This document shows, piece after piece, positions 1 through 7,806 of a DNA stretch of 46,331 bases (the stretch's first letter is position 1; each line of letters starts with the position of its first letter). The position numbers and the translations under genes were made by a program. The stretch comes from Chelativorans sp. (GTDB taxonomy: Bacteria; Pseudomonadota; Alphaproteobacteria; Rhizobiales; Rhizobiaceae), in assembly GCF_031180965.1 (NCBI RefSeq), contig NZ_JAPSLH010000031.1, forward strand, positions 1 to 46,331. Reading direction: 5' to 3'. The notes under the pieces are model-generated. The model was not told the origin of the DNA. It saw only the letters and a program-made list of their open reading frames with translations, and ran no database searches.

Positions 1-1323
1 CGACAGCGTCACCGACATGATGGTGGCGACCTTGATCTCGCCTCCCTTCACCACCGGCCGCTCCTCGCCGGCGCCGACGGCCAGGATCGTCGCATGCGGC
101 GGGTTGATGACGGCGGCGAAATCCTTGATACCGAACATTCCGAGATTGGAGATCGCCGCCGAGCCGCCCTGATATTCCTCCGGCTTCAGCTTGCGGTTGC
201 GGGCGCGCGACGCGAGGTCTTTCATCTCGTTGGAGATGGCCGACAGCGTCTTCTCGTCCGCCCGCCGCACGATCGGCGTGATCAGCCCGCCGGGGATCGA
301 CACGGCCACGCCGACATCGGCATGCCTGTGCCTGACCATGGCGCTTTCCGTCCAGGAGACATTGGCGTCCGGCACCGCCTTCAGCGCCATGGCGAATGCC
401 TTGATGATCATGTCGTTGACGGAGAGCTTGTAGGCGGGCTTCTCGCCGGCCTCGGTCTTCACCATGGGCGCGGCATCGTTGAGCTGCTTGCGCAGGGTCA
501 GCAGCGCGTCGATCTCGCAGTCAAGCGTCAGATAGAAATGCGGGATGGTGCTTTTCGCCTCGACCAGCCGGCGCGCGATGGTCCGGCGCATCGAATCATG
601 CGGCACCAGATCGTAGGTGCCCTCCGCGTAGAGTTTCAGGATGGCGTCCCGATCCTCCCCGCCTTCGGTCGGGCCGGGGCGGGGAGGATCGGTGCGCAGC
701 GCCGGGATGGGGGTCTCCGGCGAAGAGCTGTGAACGCCGCCACCAGCACGCGCACCCTCTGCGCGGCCCGAGGGGGTGGAACTTCCCACTGCGGCTGCTT
801 CAACATCGGCCCTCACCACGCGCCCATGCGGGCCGGAGCCGGAGAGGCCCGAAAGCTCAATGCCATTTTCTCGGGCAAGCCGCCGCGCGAGTGGCGTGGC
901 GCGAACCTTACCCTGGCCGTTAGGCATGGCGCCGCCTTTTTGTGGCGGGGTCATTGACTGTTCAGCGTCCGGACGGATTTCCTCCCTTGGAGGAGCAGGC
1001 ACGATGGCGTCCGGCTTAGCCGCTGCCGGGTCCCGCTCGGGGGCGTTGGGCGCGGGCAGGGGAGAAGCCTCGACCGCTGCCTCGCCCTCCTCGTAGATCC
1101 AGGCCACCGCCTGTCCGACAGGGATATCCACTCCTTCCTTGCCGATGATGTTGCGGACGATGCCGGCGGCCGGCGCGTCGATCTCCATCGCCGCCTTGTC
1201 TGTCTCTATTTCGAAGAGCAGGTCGCCCTTTTTGACCGTGGCGCCCTCCTGCACGGCCCAGCGGGAGATGCGGCCGGTCGACATGTCCATATCGACCTTG
1301 GGCAGAATCACTTCGACCGGCAT
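1..1323 (-). CDS. Dihydrolipoamide acyltransferase (E2) of a pyruvate/acetoin-type dehydrogenase, C-terminus outside window
   Basis: The E2 core of a 2-oxoacid dehydrogenase moves the acyl group from E1-bound thiamine diphosphate via a lipoyl arm to CoA. The frame stays open from the ATG at 1323 to the window edge (441 codons). An N-terminal lipoyl domain carries the lipoylated lysine in ETDKA near residue 47. A long Pro/Ala-rich linker follows, then a peripheral-subunit-binding domain (RATPLARRLARENGI) and the acyltransferase domain. The readable part ends at IMSVTLS, just before the expected DHR catalytic motif, so the active-site histidine is not visible. It starts 4 nt after the E1-beta stop and is probably co-translated. 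Whether the substrate is pyruvate, acetoin or another 2-oxoacid cannot be read from this sequence. An E3 gene may follow beyond the left edge. Confidence 0.92.
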   Translation of the reverse strand, partial: MPVEVILPKVDMDMSTGRISRWAVQEGATVKKGDLLFEIETDKAAMEIDAPAAGIVRNIIGKEGVDIPVGQAVAWIYEEGEAAVEASPLPAPNAPERDPAAAKPDAIVPAPPREEIRPDAEQSMTPPQKGGAMPNGQGKVRATPLARRLARENGIELSGLSGSGPHGRVVRADVEAAAVGSSTPSGRAEGARAGGGVHSSSPETPIPALRTDPPRPGPTEGGEDRDAILKLYAEGTYDLVPHDSMRRTIARRLVEAKSTIPHFYLTLDCEIDALLTLRKQLNDAAPMVKTEAGEKPAYKLSVNDMIIKAFAMALKAVPDANVSWTESAMVRHRHADVGVAVSIPGGLITPIVRRADEKTLSAISNEMKDLASRARNRKLKPEEYQGGSAAISNLGMFGIKDFAAVINPPHATILAVGAGEERPVVKGGEIKVATIMSVTLS

Positions 1324-1327
1324 GGCT

Positions 1328-2350
1328 TCAGCGCGCTCCCCGCACGAGATCGCGGGCAGCCGCAAGAATGTTCTCCACCTGCGGCACCGTCGCGCGTTCC
1401 AGGTCCGGATTATAGGGGATCGGCGTCTCCGCTCCGCCCAGTCGCACGATCGGTGCATCGAGATAGTCGAATGCCTCGCTCTCCGCCACCATGGCGCTGA
1501 TCTCGGCGCCGACGCCGAGCGTCTTCACGCCTTCGTAGACGCAAAGAAGGCGCGAGGTCTTTTTGACGCTCTCGACCACGGTCTTGCGGTCCATGGGGCG
1601 GATGGTGCGAAGGTCGATCACTTCGGCGTCGATGCCTTCGCCGGCCAGCGTGGCGGCCGCATCCAGCGCCTTCTGCACCATGATCGAGGTGGCCACGATC
1701 GTGACATCACGTCCCTCGCGCCGCACCGCCGCCTTCCCGATGGGAACGGTGTAAAAACCTTCCGGCACCTCGCCTTTCATCTTGTAGAGCAGCTTGTGCT
1801 CGAAGATCATCACCGGGTCGGGATCCTGAACCGCCGCGAGAAGCAGTCCCTTGGCGTCGTGCGGTGTCGCGGGCTGGACGACTTTGAGGCCGGGCACGTG
1901 ACCGAACCATGCCTCAAGACTCTGGCTGTGCTGGGCTGCCGCCCCTGTTCCCGACCCCGCGGGAAAACGCATGACGACCGGCACCGAGACCGCGCCGCCT
2001 AGCATATAGCGCATCTTCGCCGCCTGGTTGACGATCTGCTCCATCGCGAGCGTGGCGAAATCGGAGAACTGGAACTCGAAGATGGGCCTGAGGCCCGTCA
2101 CCGCCGCACCGACGGCGACGCCGGCGCCGCCCAGCTCCGAGATTGGCGTATCGATCACGCGCTCGGGGCCGAAGCGTTCGACCAGGTTGCCGGTCACCTG
2201 GAAGGCGCCGCCATACACACCGATATCCTCACCCATCAGCACGACGCGCTCGTCCGCTTCCATGGCAAGCGCCATGGCCTCCTGGATCGCCTGCGCATAG
2301 GTGAGCTCGCGCGCGCCGGTCTCGGCCTTCACCTCCACCGCCACATTCAT
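1328..2350 (-). CDS. 2-oxoacid dehydrogenase E1 component, beta subunit
   Basis: This 340-residue protein is the beta half of the thiamine-diphosphate-dependent E1 heterotetramer that decarboxylates a 2-oxoacid and reductively acylates E2. It has the transketolase-like pyrimidine-binding region ([20 protein letters not shown], then [13 protein letters not shown] and [13 protein letters not shown]) and a C-terminal transketolase domain ([11 protein letters not shown]). Its length is normal for PdhB/AcoB proteins. Its ATG overlaps the E1-alpha stop (ATGA), and the E2 gene follows 4 nt downstream, so the subunits are probably made together by translational coupling. It lacks the N-terminal lipoyl domain found in the housekeeping PdhB of many rhizobia, which suggests a second, dedicated complex rather than the main pyruvate dehydrogenase; that last point is an inference. 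Confidence 0.93.
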   Translation of the reverse strand: MNVAVEVKAETGARELTYAQAIQEAMALAMEADERVVLMGEDIGVYGGAFQVTGNLVERFGPERVIDTPISELGGAGVAVGAAVTGLRPIFEFQFSDFATLAMEQIVNQAAKMRYMLGGAVSVPVVMRFPAGSGTGAAAQHSQSLEAWFGHVPGLKVVQPATPHDAKGLLLAAVQDPDPVMIFEHKLLYKMKGEVPEGFYTVPIGKAAVRREGRDVTIVATSIMVQKALDAAATLAGEGIDAEVIDLRTIRPMDRKTVVESVKKTSRLLCVYEGVKTLGVGAEISAMVAESEAFDYLDAPIVRLGGAETPIPYNPDLERATVPQVENILAAARDLVRGAR

Positions 2351-3384
2351 CAGGCAAGCTCCGTATAGACGTCCTGTTCAAGATCGGCGATCTCCGGCGC
2401 CGGGCTCGCCTTCGCGTATTCGATGCCTTCCGCGATCTCGCGCTCCACGTCGGCGCGGATCGCCGCGATGCCCGCCTCGTCGATGACGCCGAACTCCCTG
2501 AGCTCCGCCTCGTAGAGGGAGATCGGATCGTGCTGCGTCATCCACTGCTCGATCTCTTCTTTGGTGCGGTAGCGGTTGCGGTCGCTCTTGGAATGGCCGC
2601 GATAGCGGTAGGTCTTGCATTCGATGAGCGTCGGCCCCTGACCCAAGCGGGCGCGTTCCACCGCCTCATTCGCCGCTTCCGCCACCTTCGACAAGATGTT
2701 CCCGTCGATAATGACGCCGGGCATGGAATAGGCGGCCGCGCGGTCAGCTATGTTCGGCACCGCGGTCGATCGGGCGACGGAGGTGGACATGCCGTAGCCG
2801 TTATTCTCACAGACAAAAACGACCGGCAGCTTCCAGATCGAGGCCATGTTCAGCGCTTCGTGGAAAGCGCCCTCATTGTTTGCCCCGTCTCCGAAGAAGG
2901 AGACCGCGACTTTGCCGGTGCCGAGTCTTTTGGCAGTCAGCGCCGCCCCGACCGCGATCGGAATGCCGCCGCCGACGATCCCGTTCGCGCCCAGATTGCC
3001 CTTGGTGACATCGGCGATGTGCATGGAGCCGCCGCGGCCGCGGCAGTAGCCGGTGGTCTTGCCGAAGAACTCGGCGAACATGCGCTTCACGTCCGCCCCC
3101 TTGGCGATGGAATGGCCGTGGCCGCGGTGCGTGGAGGTGATCTGGTCCTCGTCCGTGAGCGCCATGCAGATGCCGACGGCGCTTGCTTCCTGGCCGATGG
3201 ACAGGTGCATCGTGCCGTGGATGAGCCCGCGCATGTAGCTCTCCTCAGCACCTTCTTCGAAGCGGCGGATGAGATACATTTTCCGCAGCGCCTCGCGCAG
3301 CTGCTCCGGTGTGTAGTGTCGATAGAGGAAGGGCTGATTAGCCTTGGCGGCCGTCTGGCCGCGGGCTTTCGTGCTGCGTGCCAT
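2350..3384 (-). CDS. 2-oxoacid dehydrogenase E1 component, alpha subunit
   Basis: This is the catalytic alpha subunit of the E1 decarboxylase (344 residues). The thiamine-diphosphate/Mg motif is intact: GDG in [17 protein letters not shown], followed about 25 residues later by NN in VCENNGYG. The [10 protein letters not shown] segment of the active-site region is also present. I chose the ATG at 3384, which has AGGAG six bases upstream; a TTG codon directly before it is the only nearby alternative. The gene begins a few bases after the stop of the DRL-like oxidoreductase and overlaps the E1-beta start, so the four genes probably form one operon. AcoA (acetoin dehydrogenase) and PdhA share this architecture and cannot be separated by eye. 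Confidence 0.93.
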   Translation of the reverse strand: MARSTKARGQTAAKANQPFLYRHYTPEQLREALRKMYLIRRFEEGAEESYMRGLIHGTMHLSIGQEASAVGICMALTDEDQITSTHRGHGHSIAKGADVKRMFAEFFGKTTGYCRGRGGSMHIADVTKGNLGANGIVGGGIPIAVGAALTAKRLGTGKVAVSFFGDGANNEGAFHEALNMASIWKLPVVFVCENNGYGMSTSVARSTAVPNIADRAAAYSMPGVIIDGNILSKVAEAANEAVERARLGQGPTLIECKTYRYRGHSKSDRNRYRTKEEIEQWMTQHDPISLYEAELREFGVIDEAGIAAIRADVEREIAEGIEYAKASPAPEIADLEQDVYTELA

Positions 3385-3393
3385 CAAAAACTC

Positions 3394-4713
3394 CTATGCG
3401 CCGTAGACCAGCCTATCCTGGCGGGCCCTGAGCTCGGCGATCTTCGACCCAGCCGGCGGCGCTGCATTCTCGTAGGTGATGAGTTCGCCTTTGCGGATCG
3501 GCTTCAGAACCTGGCCGCCCTGCAGCAGGCCGCAGGGAATGGCTTTTGCTGCCCGGGCTTCCCCTACCTGCATGATCCAGGCGCGGTATGTATATTCGCC
3601 GATGGCGTCGAGCTTATCGCCGGGCTGCAAATCCTTCTTGGCGACCGCGCAAACCTCAGCGACGGGCTTCGCCAGGGGCACCATGTCCGCCTTGCCGTAA
3701 AGCGCGACCCGGGCGCAGGTGAGCGGCACTTCGAGTGAGGTGAGGTGATAGGGCCGGTGGAAGGTGAAATAGGGACCGTGGCCCATCTTCAAATCCTCCA
3801 TGCGCTCGCGGATGCGCGGATGCGACATGTCGGCGATGACGAACACGCCGGGCGCCACTCCCTTGCCGATGGAGTAATCCACCACGCCGACCCTCGACAG
3901 CACTCCGCCGTCCTTCTCCGGGATCAGCGTCTTGTTGAGCTCGGAAAGGGTAGCCGCTGGACCATGCATGCCCGGCTTGTCCGGGACCAGACCCGTGGCG
4001 TTGGCGATCGCCGCCATTTCGACCATCGTCTTCGAGCCGTCGACGAATTCCACGAGCATGCGCACATTCATATTCCGCCGCTCTGCTTCCTCGGCGTAGT
4101 CGTCCGGGATGGCGTCAATGTTGAGCGGATTGTTTTTGCCTTTTCCGGCCGCAACGATCGTGTGGCCCATGGCGGAGACGAACTCAATGAGCTCCATGCA
4201 GGAGGATGGCTCGTCGCCGGCACCCAGCGAATAGATGACACCCAGCCGGTCCGCCTCGCTTTTCAGATAGGCGCCAATGGTCACATCCGCCTCGACATTC
4301 ATCATGACGAGATGCTTGCCGTGCTCCATCGCGCGAAGGCCGATCTCGGCACCCACAGCCGGTACGCCAGTCGCGTCAACCACCACGTCAATCAAATCGT
4401 TTTCGATGACCTGGTTTGCGTCCTGGGTGACCGCGATCTTGCCCGCCTCGATCGCCTGTGTGACAGAGGCGGTGCTGTCCGCCGCACGCGCATGGCCGTC
4501 TTCCTGATAGGCAACTTCGACCGCCTTCAACGCCGCGTCCGGCCGCAGCTCCGAGATGGCGCCGATGCTCACGCCCTTCATGTGAGCCACGCGCGAGACG
4601 ATGTCGGTGCCCATCTCGCCGCAGCCGATGAGGCCGATCCGGACAGGTTTTCCCGATTTGGCGCGCTCGTCGAGATCGCGGGCAAGGCCGGTGAGCGCAA
4701 CATTGGTCGCCAT
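3394..4713 (-). CDS. drl: DRL/DXR-II-like NAD(P)-dependent oxidoreductase with SAF domain
   Basis: This 439-residue protein has an N-terminal Rossmann fold (GLIGCGEMG, residues 27-35), a homoserine-dehydrogenase-like middle part (MMNVEADVTIG, SLGAGDEPSSCMELIEF, GKGKNNPLN) and a C-terminal SAF-type domain (from about residue 335, PLAKPVAEVCAVAKKDL). From memory it closely resembles Brucella DRL, the alternative 1-deoxy-D-xylulose-5-phosphate reductoisomerase of the MEP isoprenoid pathway, which was misannotated as homoserine dehydrogenase. Not every family member has that activity, so the reaction here is inferred. I chose the ATG at 4713 (MATN) because GGGAGGTG lies just upstream and the Brucella protein starts the same way; an in-frame ATG at 4734 has no such support. 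It heads the E1/E2 operon, so a catabolic role with those enzymes is possible. Confidence 0.82.
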   Translation of the reverse strand: MATNVALTGLARDLDERAKSGKPVRIGLIGCGEMGTDIVSRVAHMKGVSIGAISELRPDAALKAVEVAYQEDGHARAADSTASVTQAIEAGKIAVTQDANQVIENDLIDVVVDATGVPAVGAEIGLRAMEHGKHLVMMNVEADVTIGAYLKSEADRLGVIYSLGAGDEPSSCMELIEFVSAMGHTIVAAGKGKNNPLNIDAIPDDYAEEAERRNMNVRMLVEFVDGSKTMVEMAAIANATGLVPDKPGMHGPAATLSELNKTLIPEKDGGVLSRVGVVDYSIGKGVAPGVFVIADMSHPRIRERMEDLKMGHGPYFTFHRPYHLTSLEVPLTCARVALYGKADMVPLAKPVAEVCAVAKKDLQPGDKLDAIGEYTYRAWIMQVGEARAAKAIPCGLLQGGQVLKPIRKGELITYENAAPPAGSKIAELRARQDRLVYGA

Positions 4714-4746
4714 GGAACACCTCCCGAAGATCACAGCGTTTTTAGA

Positions 4747-4775
4747 CGGTTAGTGAACATATGTATTCGTGTCAA
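4747..4775 (-). promoter_or_regulatory. Candidate sigma-70 promoter of the drl-E1-E2 operon
   Basis: On the minus strand a perfect -35 TTGACA occupies 4775-4770. Seventeen bases further is TAACCG (4752-4747), a poor -10. The leader to the ATG at 4713 would be about 30 nt. The -35 lies inside the inverted repeat described separately, which suggests repression by a DNA-binding protein. No start-site data are available. Confidence 0.4.
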
Positions 4776-4782
4776 TACGAAT
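4765..4782. promoter_or_regulatory. Candidate operator: ATTCGT-N6-ACGAAT inverted repeat
   Basis: This is a perfect 6-bp inverted repeat with a 6-bp spacer (arms 4765-4770 and 4777-4782). It covers the -35 of the presumed drl promoter. Size and position fit a dimeric repressor or activator site. No regulator gene is visible on this side of the operon. Confidence 0.45.
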
Positions 4783-4861
4783 GTCTCATATATGGGCCAG
4801 CGCTGGAGGACGGCAAGACCGTCAGCGCAGCCGGCGAGACGACCGGGCCCGGTGCGACACA

Positions 4862-4882
4862 TTTGCATGGCAGCTGTGCAAA
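4862..4882. promoter_or_regulatory. Inverted repeat TTTGCA-N9-TGCAAA upstream of the sRNA promoter
   Basis: The perfect 6-bp arms are at 4862-4867 and 4877-4882. The repeat ends 6 bp before the candidate -35 of the sRNA, a typical place for an activator site. Chance occurrence cannot be excluded from one copy. Confidence 0.3.
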
Positions 4883-4888
4883 AGAGCG

Positions 4889-4917
4889 CTTTAAATCCTC
4901 GCACGACCCTCCTATGT
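4889..4917 (+). promoter_or_regulatory. Candidate promoter of the anti-SD sRNA
   Basis: CTTTAA at 4889-4894 is separated by 17 bp from CTATGT at 4912-4917. This resembles the CTTAGAC/CTATAT-type promoters of rhizobial sRNA genes, although the -35 match is partial. It places the 5' end near 4924, directly before the first hairpin. Confidence 0.35.
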
Positions 4918-4923
4918 AAGCCG

Positions 4924-5048
4924 CGAGTTCTCGGCGGGGTTCCCCTCCTCCCGAATCCCGTCGAGCTCGGTCAGCCTATCCTCCTCCTCCCGGGCTGGCC
5001 GACCCAAAGAGCACCCGCCGGATCTCCTCCCCCGGCGGGTGCTTTTTT
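4924..5048 (+). ncRNA. alpha-r14/NfeR1-like trans-acting sRNA with three anti-Shine-Dalgarno loops
   Basis: Three hairpins stand in tandem. Hairpin 1 pairs 4930-4942 with 4953-4965 and exposes CCCTCCTCCC (4943-4952). Hairpin 2 pairs 4967-4976 with 4993-5002 and exposes CCTCCTCCTCCC in its loop. Hairpin 3 is a perfect 11-bp stem (5011-5021 with 5032-5042) with loop ATCTCCTCCC, followed by six T, a Rho-independent terminator. Stacked hairpins with CCUCCUCCC loops complementary to Shine-Dalgarno sequences are, from memory, the hallmark of the alpha-r14 (Sm14/NfeR1) family of alphaproteobacterial sRNAs of about 115-125 nt. Such RNAs are thought to block translation of transporter mRNAs. The 5' end is estimated from the candidate promoter. 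The gene is convergent with the phosphodiesterase gene that ends at 5075. Confidence 0.78.
5011..5048 (+). terminator. Rho-independent terminator of the sRNA
   Basis: A perfect 11-bp GC-rich stem (5011-5021/5032-5042) with a 10-nt loop is followed by TTTTTT (5043-5048). It is also the third hairpin of the sRNA. On the other strand it lies just past the end of the phosphodiesterase gene, but the T tract there is poor. Confidence 0.85.
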
Positions 5049-5074
5049 CATATGGCCTGAAAGAATTTTGCAGC

Positions 5075-6856
5075 TTAATGCGGCTGCATGCGCCTGAGCC
5101 CCTGCGGATCCTGCCCCGCGAACGCGTCCTTGCCGCGCAGCACCGACAAGCGATGGTCGAACAGCCATCCCCGGAAGGTGTCCGCGGCCAGCGGCCGGCT
5201 CAGAAGATAGCCCTGCCCGAAGTCGCAGGAGAGATCCTGGAATTTCTGGAGCGCCGAGCGGGTCTCGATCCCTTCCGCGACCACTTTCTGTCCCAATTGA
5301 TGGGCAGCATCGACTGCCAGGCGCACCACCACGCCGACCTGCGGGTCGGCTTCGACCTCATGCGCGAAGCTCGCATCCAGTTTGATGACGTCCACCGGGA
5401 GCTTGGCGAGGTAGGACAGGGAACTCTGGCCGGTGCCGAAATCGTCGAGCGCAACGCCCACTCCAAGCTGGCGCAGCCGCGCCAAGCTGCGCATCGCCGC
5501 CGCGGGATCCCGCATCAGCGCATTTTCCGTCACCTCGAGCACCAGGCGCGGCGCAGGCACAGCATGATTGGACAGCAGCTTCGCGGTGGAGGCCGCAAAC
5601 CGCTCATCTTCGAGATCACGGACGGAAATATTGACATAGAAGTCGAGCTCGAAACCTTCCGCCTGCCACTGCTTCATCTGCCGCAGGCTGCGGTCGATGA
5701 CGAGGCGCGTCAGCTCGCCCATCAGTGCGGTCTTTTCGGCAGCCGGGATGAAATCTCCCGGGGGAATCGGGCCCAGTTCGGGGTGCTCCCACCTCAGCAG
5801 CGCTTCCGCGCCCTTACAATGGCCGGTCTTCAGATCAAGGATCGGCTGATAGTGGAGCGAGAGGCAGTTGCCGGAGCGGATCGCCTCCTGCAAGTCCGGC
5901 AGCAGGCGGAGGGTAGACTGACGCAGCCGGTCGAACCGTCCGTCATGCACCACGATCGCCTCGTTCGCCTTCTCCGCGCGGTGAAAGCAGGCGATGCTTT
6001 CGCGCGTCAGCGTTAAGGCGTCTATACCCTCCTGCGCCATCGCTATCCCCACATGGCCGCTGGAGAGCGTCGGGATACCGCCGATCTCGAAACGTTCGCC
6101 CAATGCACGCGCAAATTTGGCGCCGATCGAACGGGCTTCCTCCGCCGACCTATGGATTGTCGCGAACAGCCCGGCTCTGATGGCGAAGAGCTCGGTTTCT
6201 GGAGACAGAAGCTGCAGGAGGCGATCCGACGCGACCCTGTATAGCTGATCGGCATAGGGGTAGCCGAAGCTTAGAATAAGCTCCTCGAAGTTGCCGATTC
6301 CAACAGTGAGCGCGACGACGGGAGGATCCGACGGCCGCCGCGCGGCAAGCACGGCCTCGATCCTCTCCAGATATGCGGCTCGGTTGGGGAGGCGAGTCAT
6401 ACGGTCACGATAGGCCTGCCGGCTCAAGGCCTTCACCTGACGGCGCAGCAGGTCGGCAGCGATGCCGGAGAGCGCTCCGATCAGAAGGAAAAAGCTGGCT
6501 CTGACGAGCCAGTTGTGCATGCTCTGCGCGGTCCCGGATTCCACCTCCAGAGGCATCGGCGGGCCCATAAGCAGGCCAGCCGCCAGGCCGGTAAGAAGAC
6601 CTCCGCGGATGCCGAAGGAGAACGCACCGATGACGATCGGCACATAGGCGAAATGGGCGTAGGAGTAGCGCGTTCCGCCCGTGGCGTAGACGATCGCGTA
6701 GGTCGCGGCAAGCGCCGCAAGAACGGTCAGGGCCGCCCAACGGCGCGTTGCCGGTCTGCTGCGCTCGGTCTCCACGAATTGAAGGAACCAGTCGCCCAGA
6801 GGATTGCGCCGCTTGAGAAACGGCGGAGTTCCTGATCTGGCCGGCTCTTCCTTCAT
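5075..6856 (-). CDS. Membrane c-di-GMP phosphodiesterase with degenerate GGDEF and intact EAL domain
   Basis: This 593-residue protein probably hydrolyses cyclic di-GMP. Three hydrophobic segments (about 41-59, 69-98, 117-136) form a membrane sensor module. The GGDEF domain (about 150-310) is degenerate: the signature is replaced by AGLFA (about 228-232), so cyclase activity is unlikely. The EAL domain (about 330-580) keeps its catalytic set: EAL at 351-353, N in YVNIS, E in LEVTE, DDFGTG, K in VIKLD, and E in VAEGIE. I chose the ATG at 6856, which comes 2 nt after the stop of the diguanylate cyclase gene, so the two are probably translated together. A longer frame extends upstream inside that gene and is not credible. 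Confidence 0.9.
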   Translation of the reverse strand: MKEEPARSGTPPFLKRRNPLGDWFLQFVETERSRPATRRWAALTVLAALAATYAIVYATGGTRYSYAHFAYVPIVIGAFSFGIRGGLLTGLAAGLLMGPPMPLEVESGTAQSMHNWLVRASFFLLIGALSGIAADLLRRQVKALSRQAYRDRMTRLPNRAAYLERIEAVLAARRPSDPPVVALTVGIGNFEELILSFGYPYADQLYRVASDRLLQLLSPETELFAIRAGLFATIHRSAEEARSIGAKFARALGERFEIGGIPTLSSGHVGIAMAQEGIDALTLTRESIACFHRAEKANEAIVVHDGRFDRLRQSTLRLLPDLQEAIRSGNCLSLHYQPILDLKTGHCKGAEALLRWEHPELGPIPPGDFIPAAEKTALMGELTRLVIDRSLRQMKQWQAEGFELDFYVNISVRDLEDERFAASTAKLLSNHAVPAPRLVLEVTENALMRDPAAAMRSLARLRQLGVGVALDDFGTGQSSLSYLAKLPVDVIKLDASFAHEVEADPQVGVVVRLAVDAAHQLGQKVVAEGIETRSALQKFQDLSCDFGQGYLLSRPLAADTFRGWLFDHRLSVLRGKDAFAGQDPQGLRRMQPH

Positions 6857-6858
6857 GG

Positions 6859-7656
6859 TCAGGCCACTTTTTCCATAGGGTCGGTGAACACAACGCGGTT
6901 CCGCCCGGCGCGCTTTGCCGCATAAAGCCGTCTGTCGGCCAGCTCGAGGATTTCGGGGACGGTAGCAAGCTCCTCGCCGAGCGGAGCTCCGCCGATGCTT
7001 ACGCTGAGGCCCGGCGCCCCCGACACCGGCACGGGCCACGGGATGGACTCCACCCGCTGCCGGATCTTCTCGGCTATATCGGCCGCATGGGCCGGCGACA
7101 CGTCCTTGAGCAGCACCGCGAACTCCTCCCCGCCAATGCGTCCCACCACGTCCCCGCCGCGGACGGACTGGCGAACCGCGCGGGCGATCTCGACCAGTGC
7201 GTCGTCGCCTCTGAGGTGCCCCAGGCGGTCGTTGATCTGCTTGAAATGGTCGGCATCGATAAGCAGCAGCACGTCGCGCTGCTGGCCGCGGTGGGCGGCT
7301 TCCAGATGCTCTATGAACCGCTCGCGATTGGGCAGCCCCGTCATCCGGTCGTGATTGGCCGTATACACCATGATCTCATGCGCCAGCCTGAGCTGCCGGT
7401 AAGATTCCTGCATTTCCTCATTGATAGCTGTGATTCTCTGATTCGCTTCCTTCAATCTTTCCGATTGGGAAAAGAGGTAGCACAGGATCGGCATGCCCAC
7501 GGCAATCGGGATGGCGAAGCATTCGATCAGGTCAACATGTGTGAAGGGGATGCCGGTGATCGCCCGCTCGATCAGGAATACCCCGTAGGTGGCGGCTATG
7601 GCGAGGGCGGTTACAGCCGACGCTTTGCCGAGGATCGCTCTGCTCGGATTCGTCAT
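6859..7656 (-). CDS. Diguanylate cyclase with GGEEF and I-site
   Basis: This 265-residue protein makes cyclic di-GMP from two GTP. It has two membrane segments (about 11-29 and 42-63), a short coiled coil (about 66-95) and a complete GGDEF domain with GGEEF at 175-179. An RGGD inhibitory site lies exactly five residues before it (166-169), which predicts product inhibition. The start is uncertain: ATG at 7656, or GTG two codons earlier at 7662. Neither has a strong Shine-Dalgarno sequence. It forms a two-gene unit with the downstream EAL protein, so synthesis and breakdown of the second messenger are set by one transcript. Confidence 0.9.
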   Translation of the reverse strand: MTNPSRAILGKASAVTALAIAATYGVFLIERAITGIPFTHVDLIECFAIPIAVGMPILCYLFSQSERLKEANQRITAINEEMQESYRQLRLAHEIMVYTANHDRMTGLPNRERFIEHLEAAHRGQQRDVLLLIDADHFKQINDRLGHLRGDDALVEIARAVRQSVRGGDVVGRIGGEEFAVLLKDVSPAHAADIAEKIRQRVESIPWPVPVSGAPGLSVSIGGAPLGEELATVPEILELADRRLYAAKRAGRNRVVFTDPMEKVA

Positions 7657-7806
7657 GGGCACGATATATAGTCCGCCGGCGAAGGAAGATTTTATCGGTT
7701 CTTTCGAATTTTACGCGCATGCAGAACATATCGCCAGTTGTCGGGGAACATAGTGGGCGAACTCGCGTTGGCCGCACGATCCCTGGACGACAACCGATCG
7801 AATCCC

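Noticed and set aside
3394-4713. Homoserine dehydrogenase
   Set aside because: The fold is related, but the SAF-type C-terminus and resemblance to Brucella DRL fit better, and there are no threonine or methionine genes nearby.
4740-5075. A tRNA or protein gene in the 360-bp gap
   Set aside because: No cloverleaf with a T-arm is visible and the open frames there lack family features. The region is explained by promoter elements and the sRNA.
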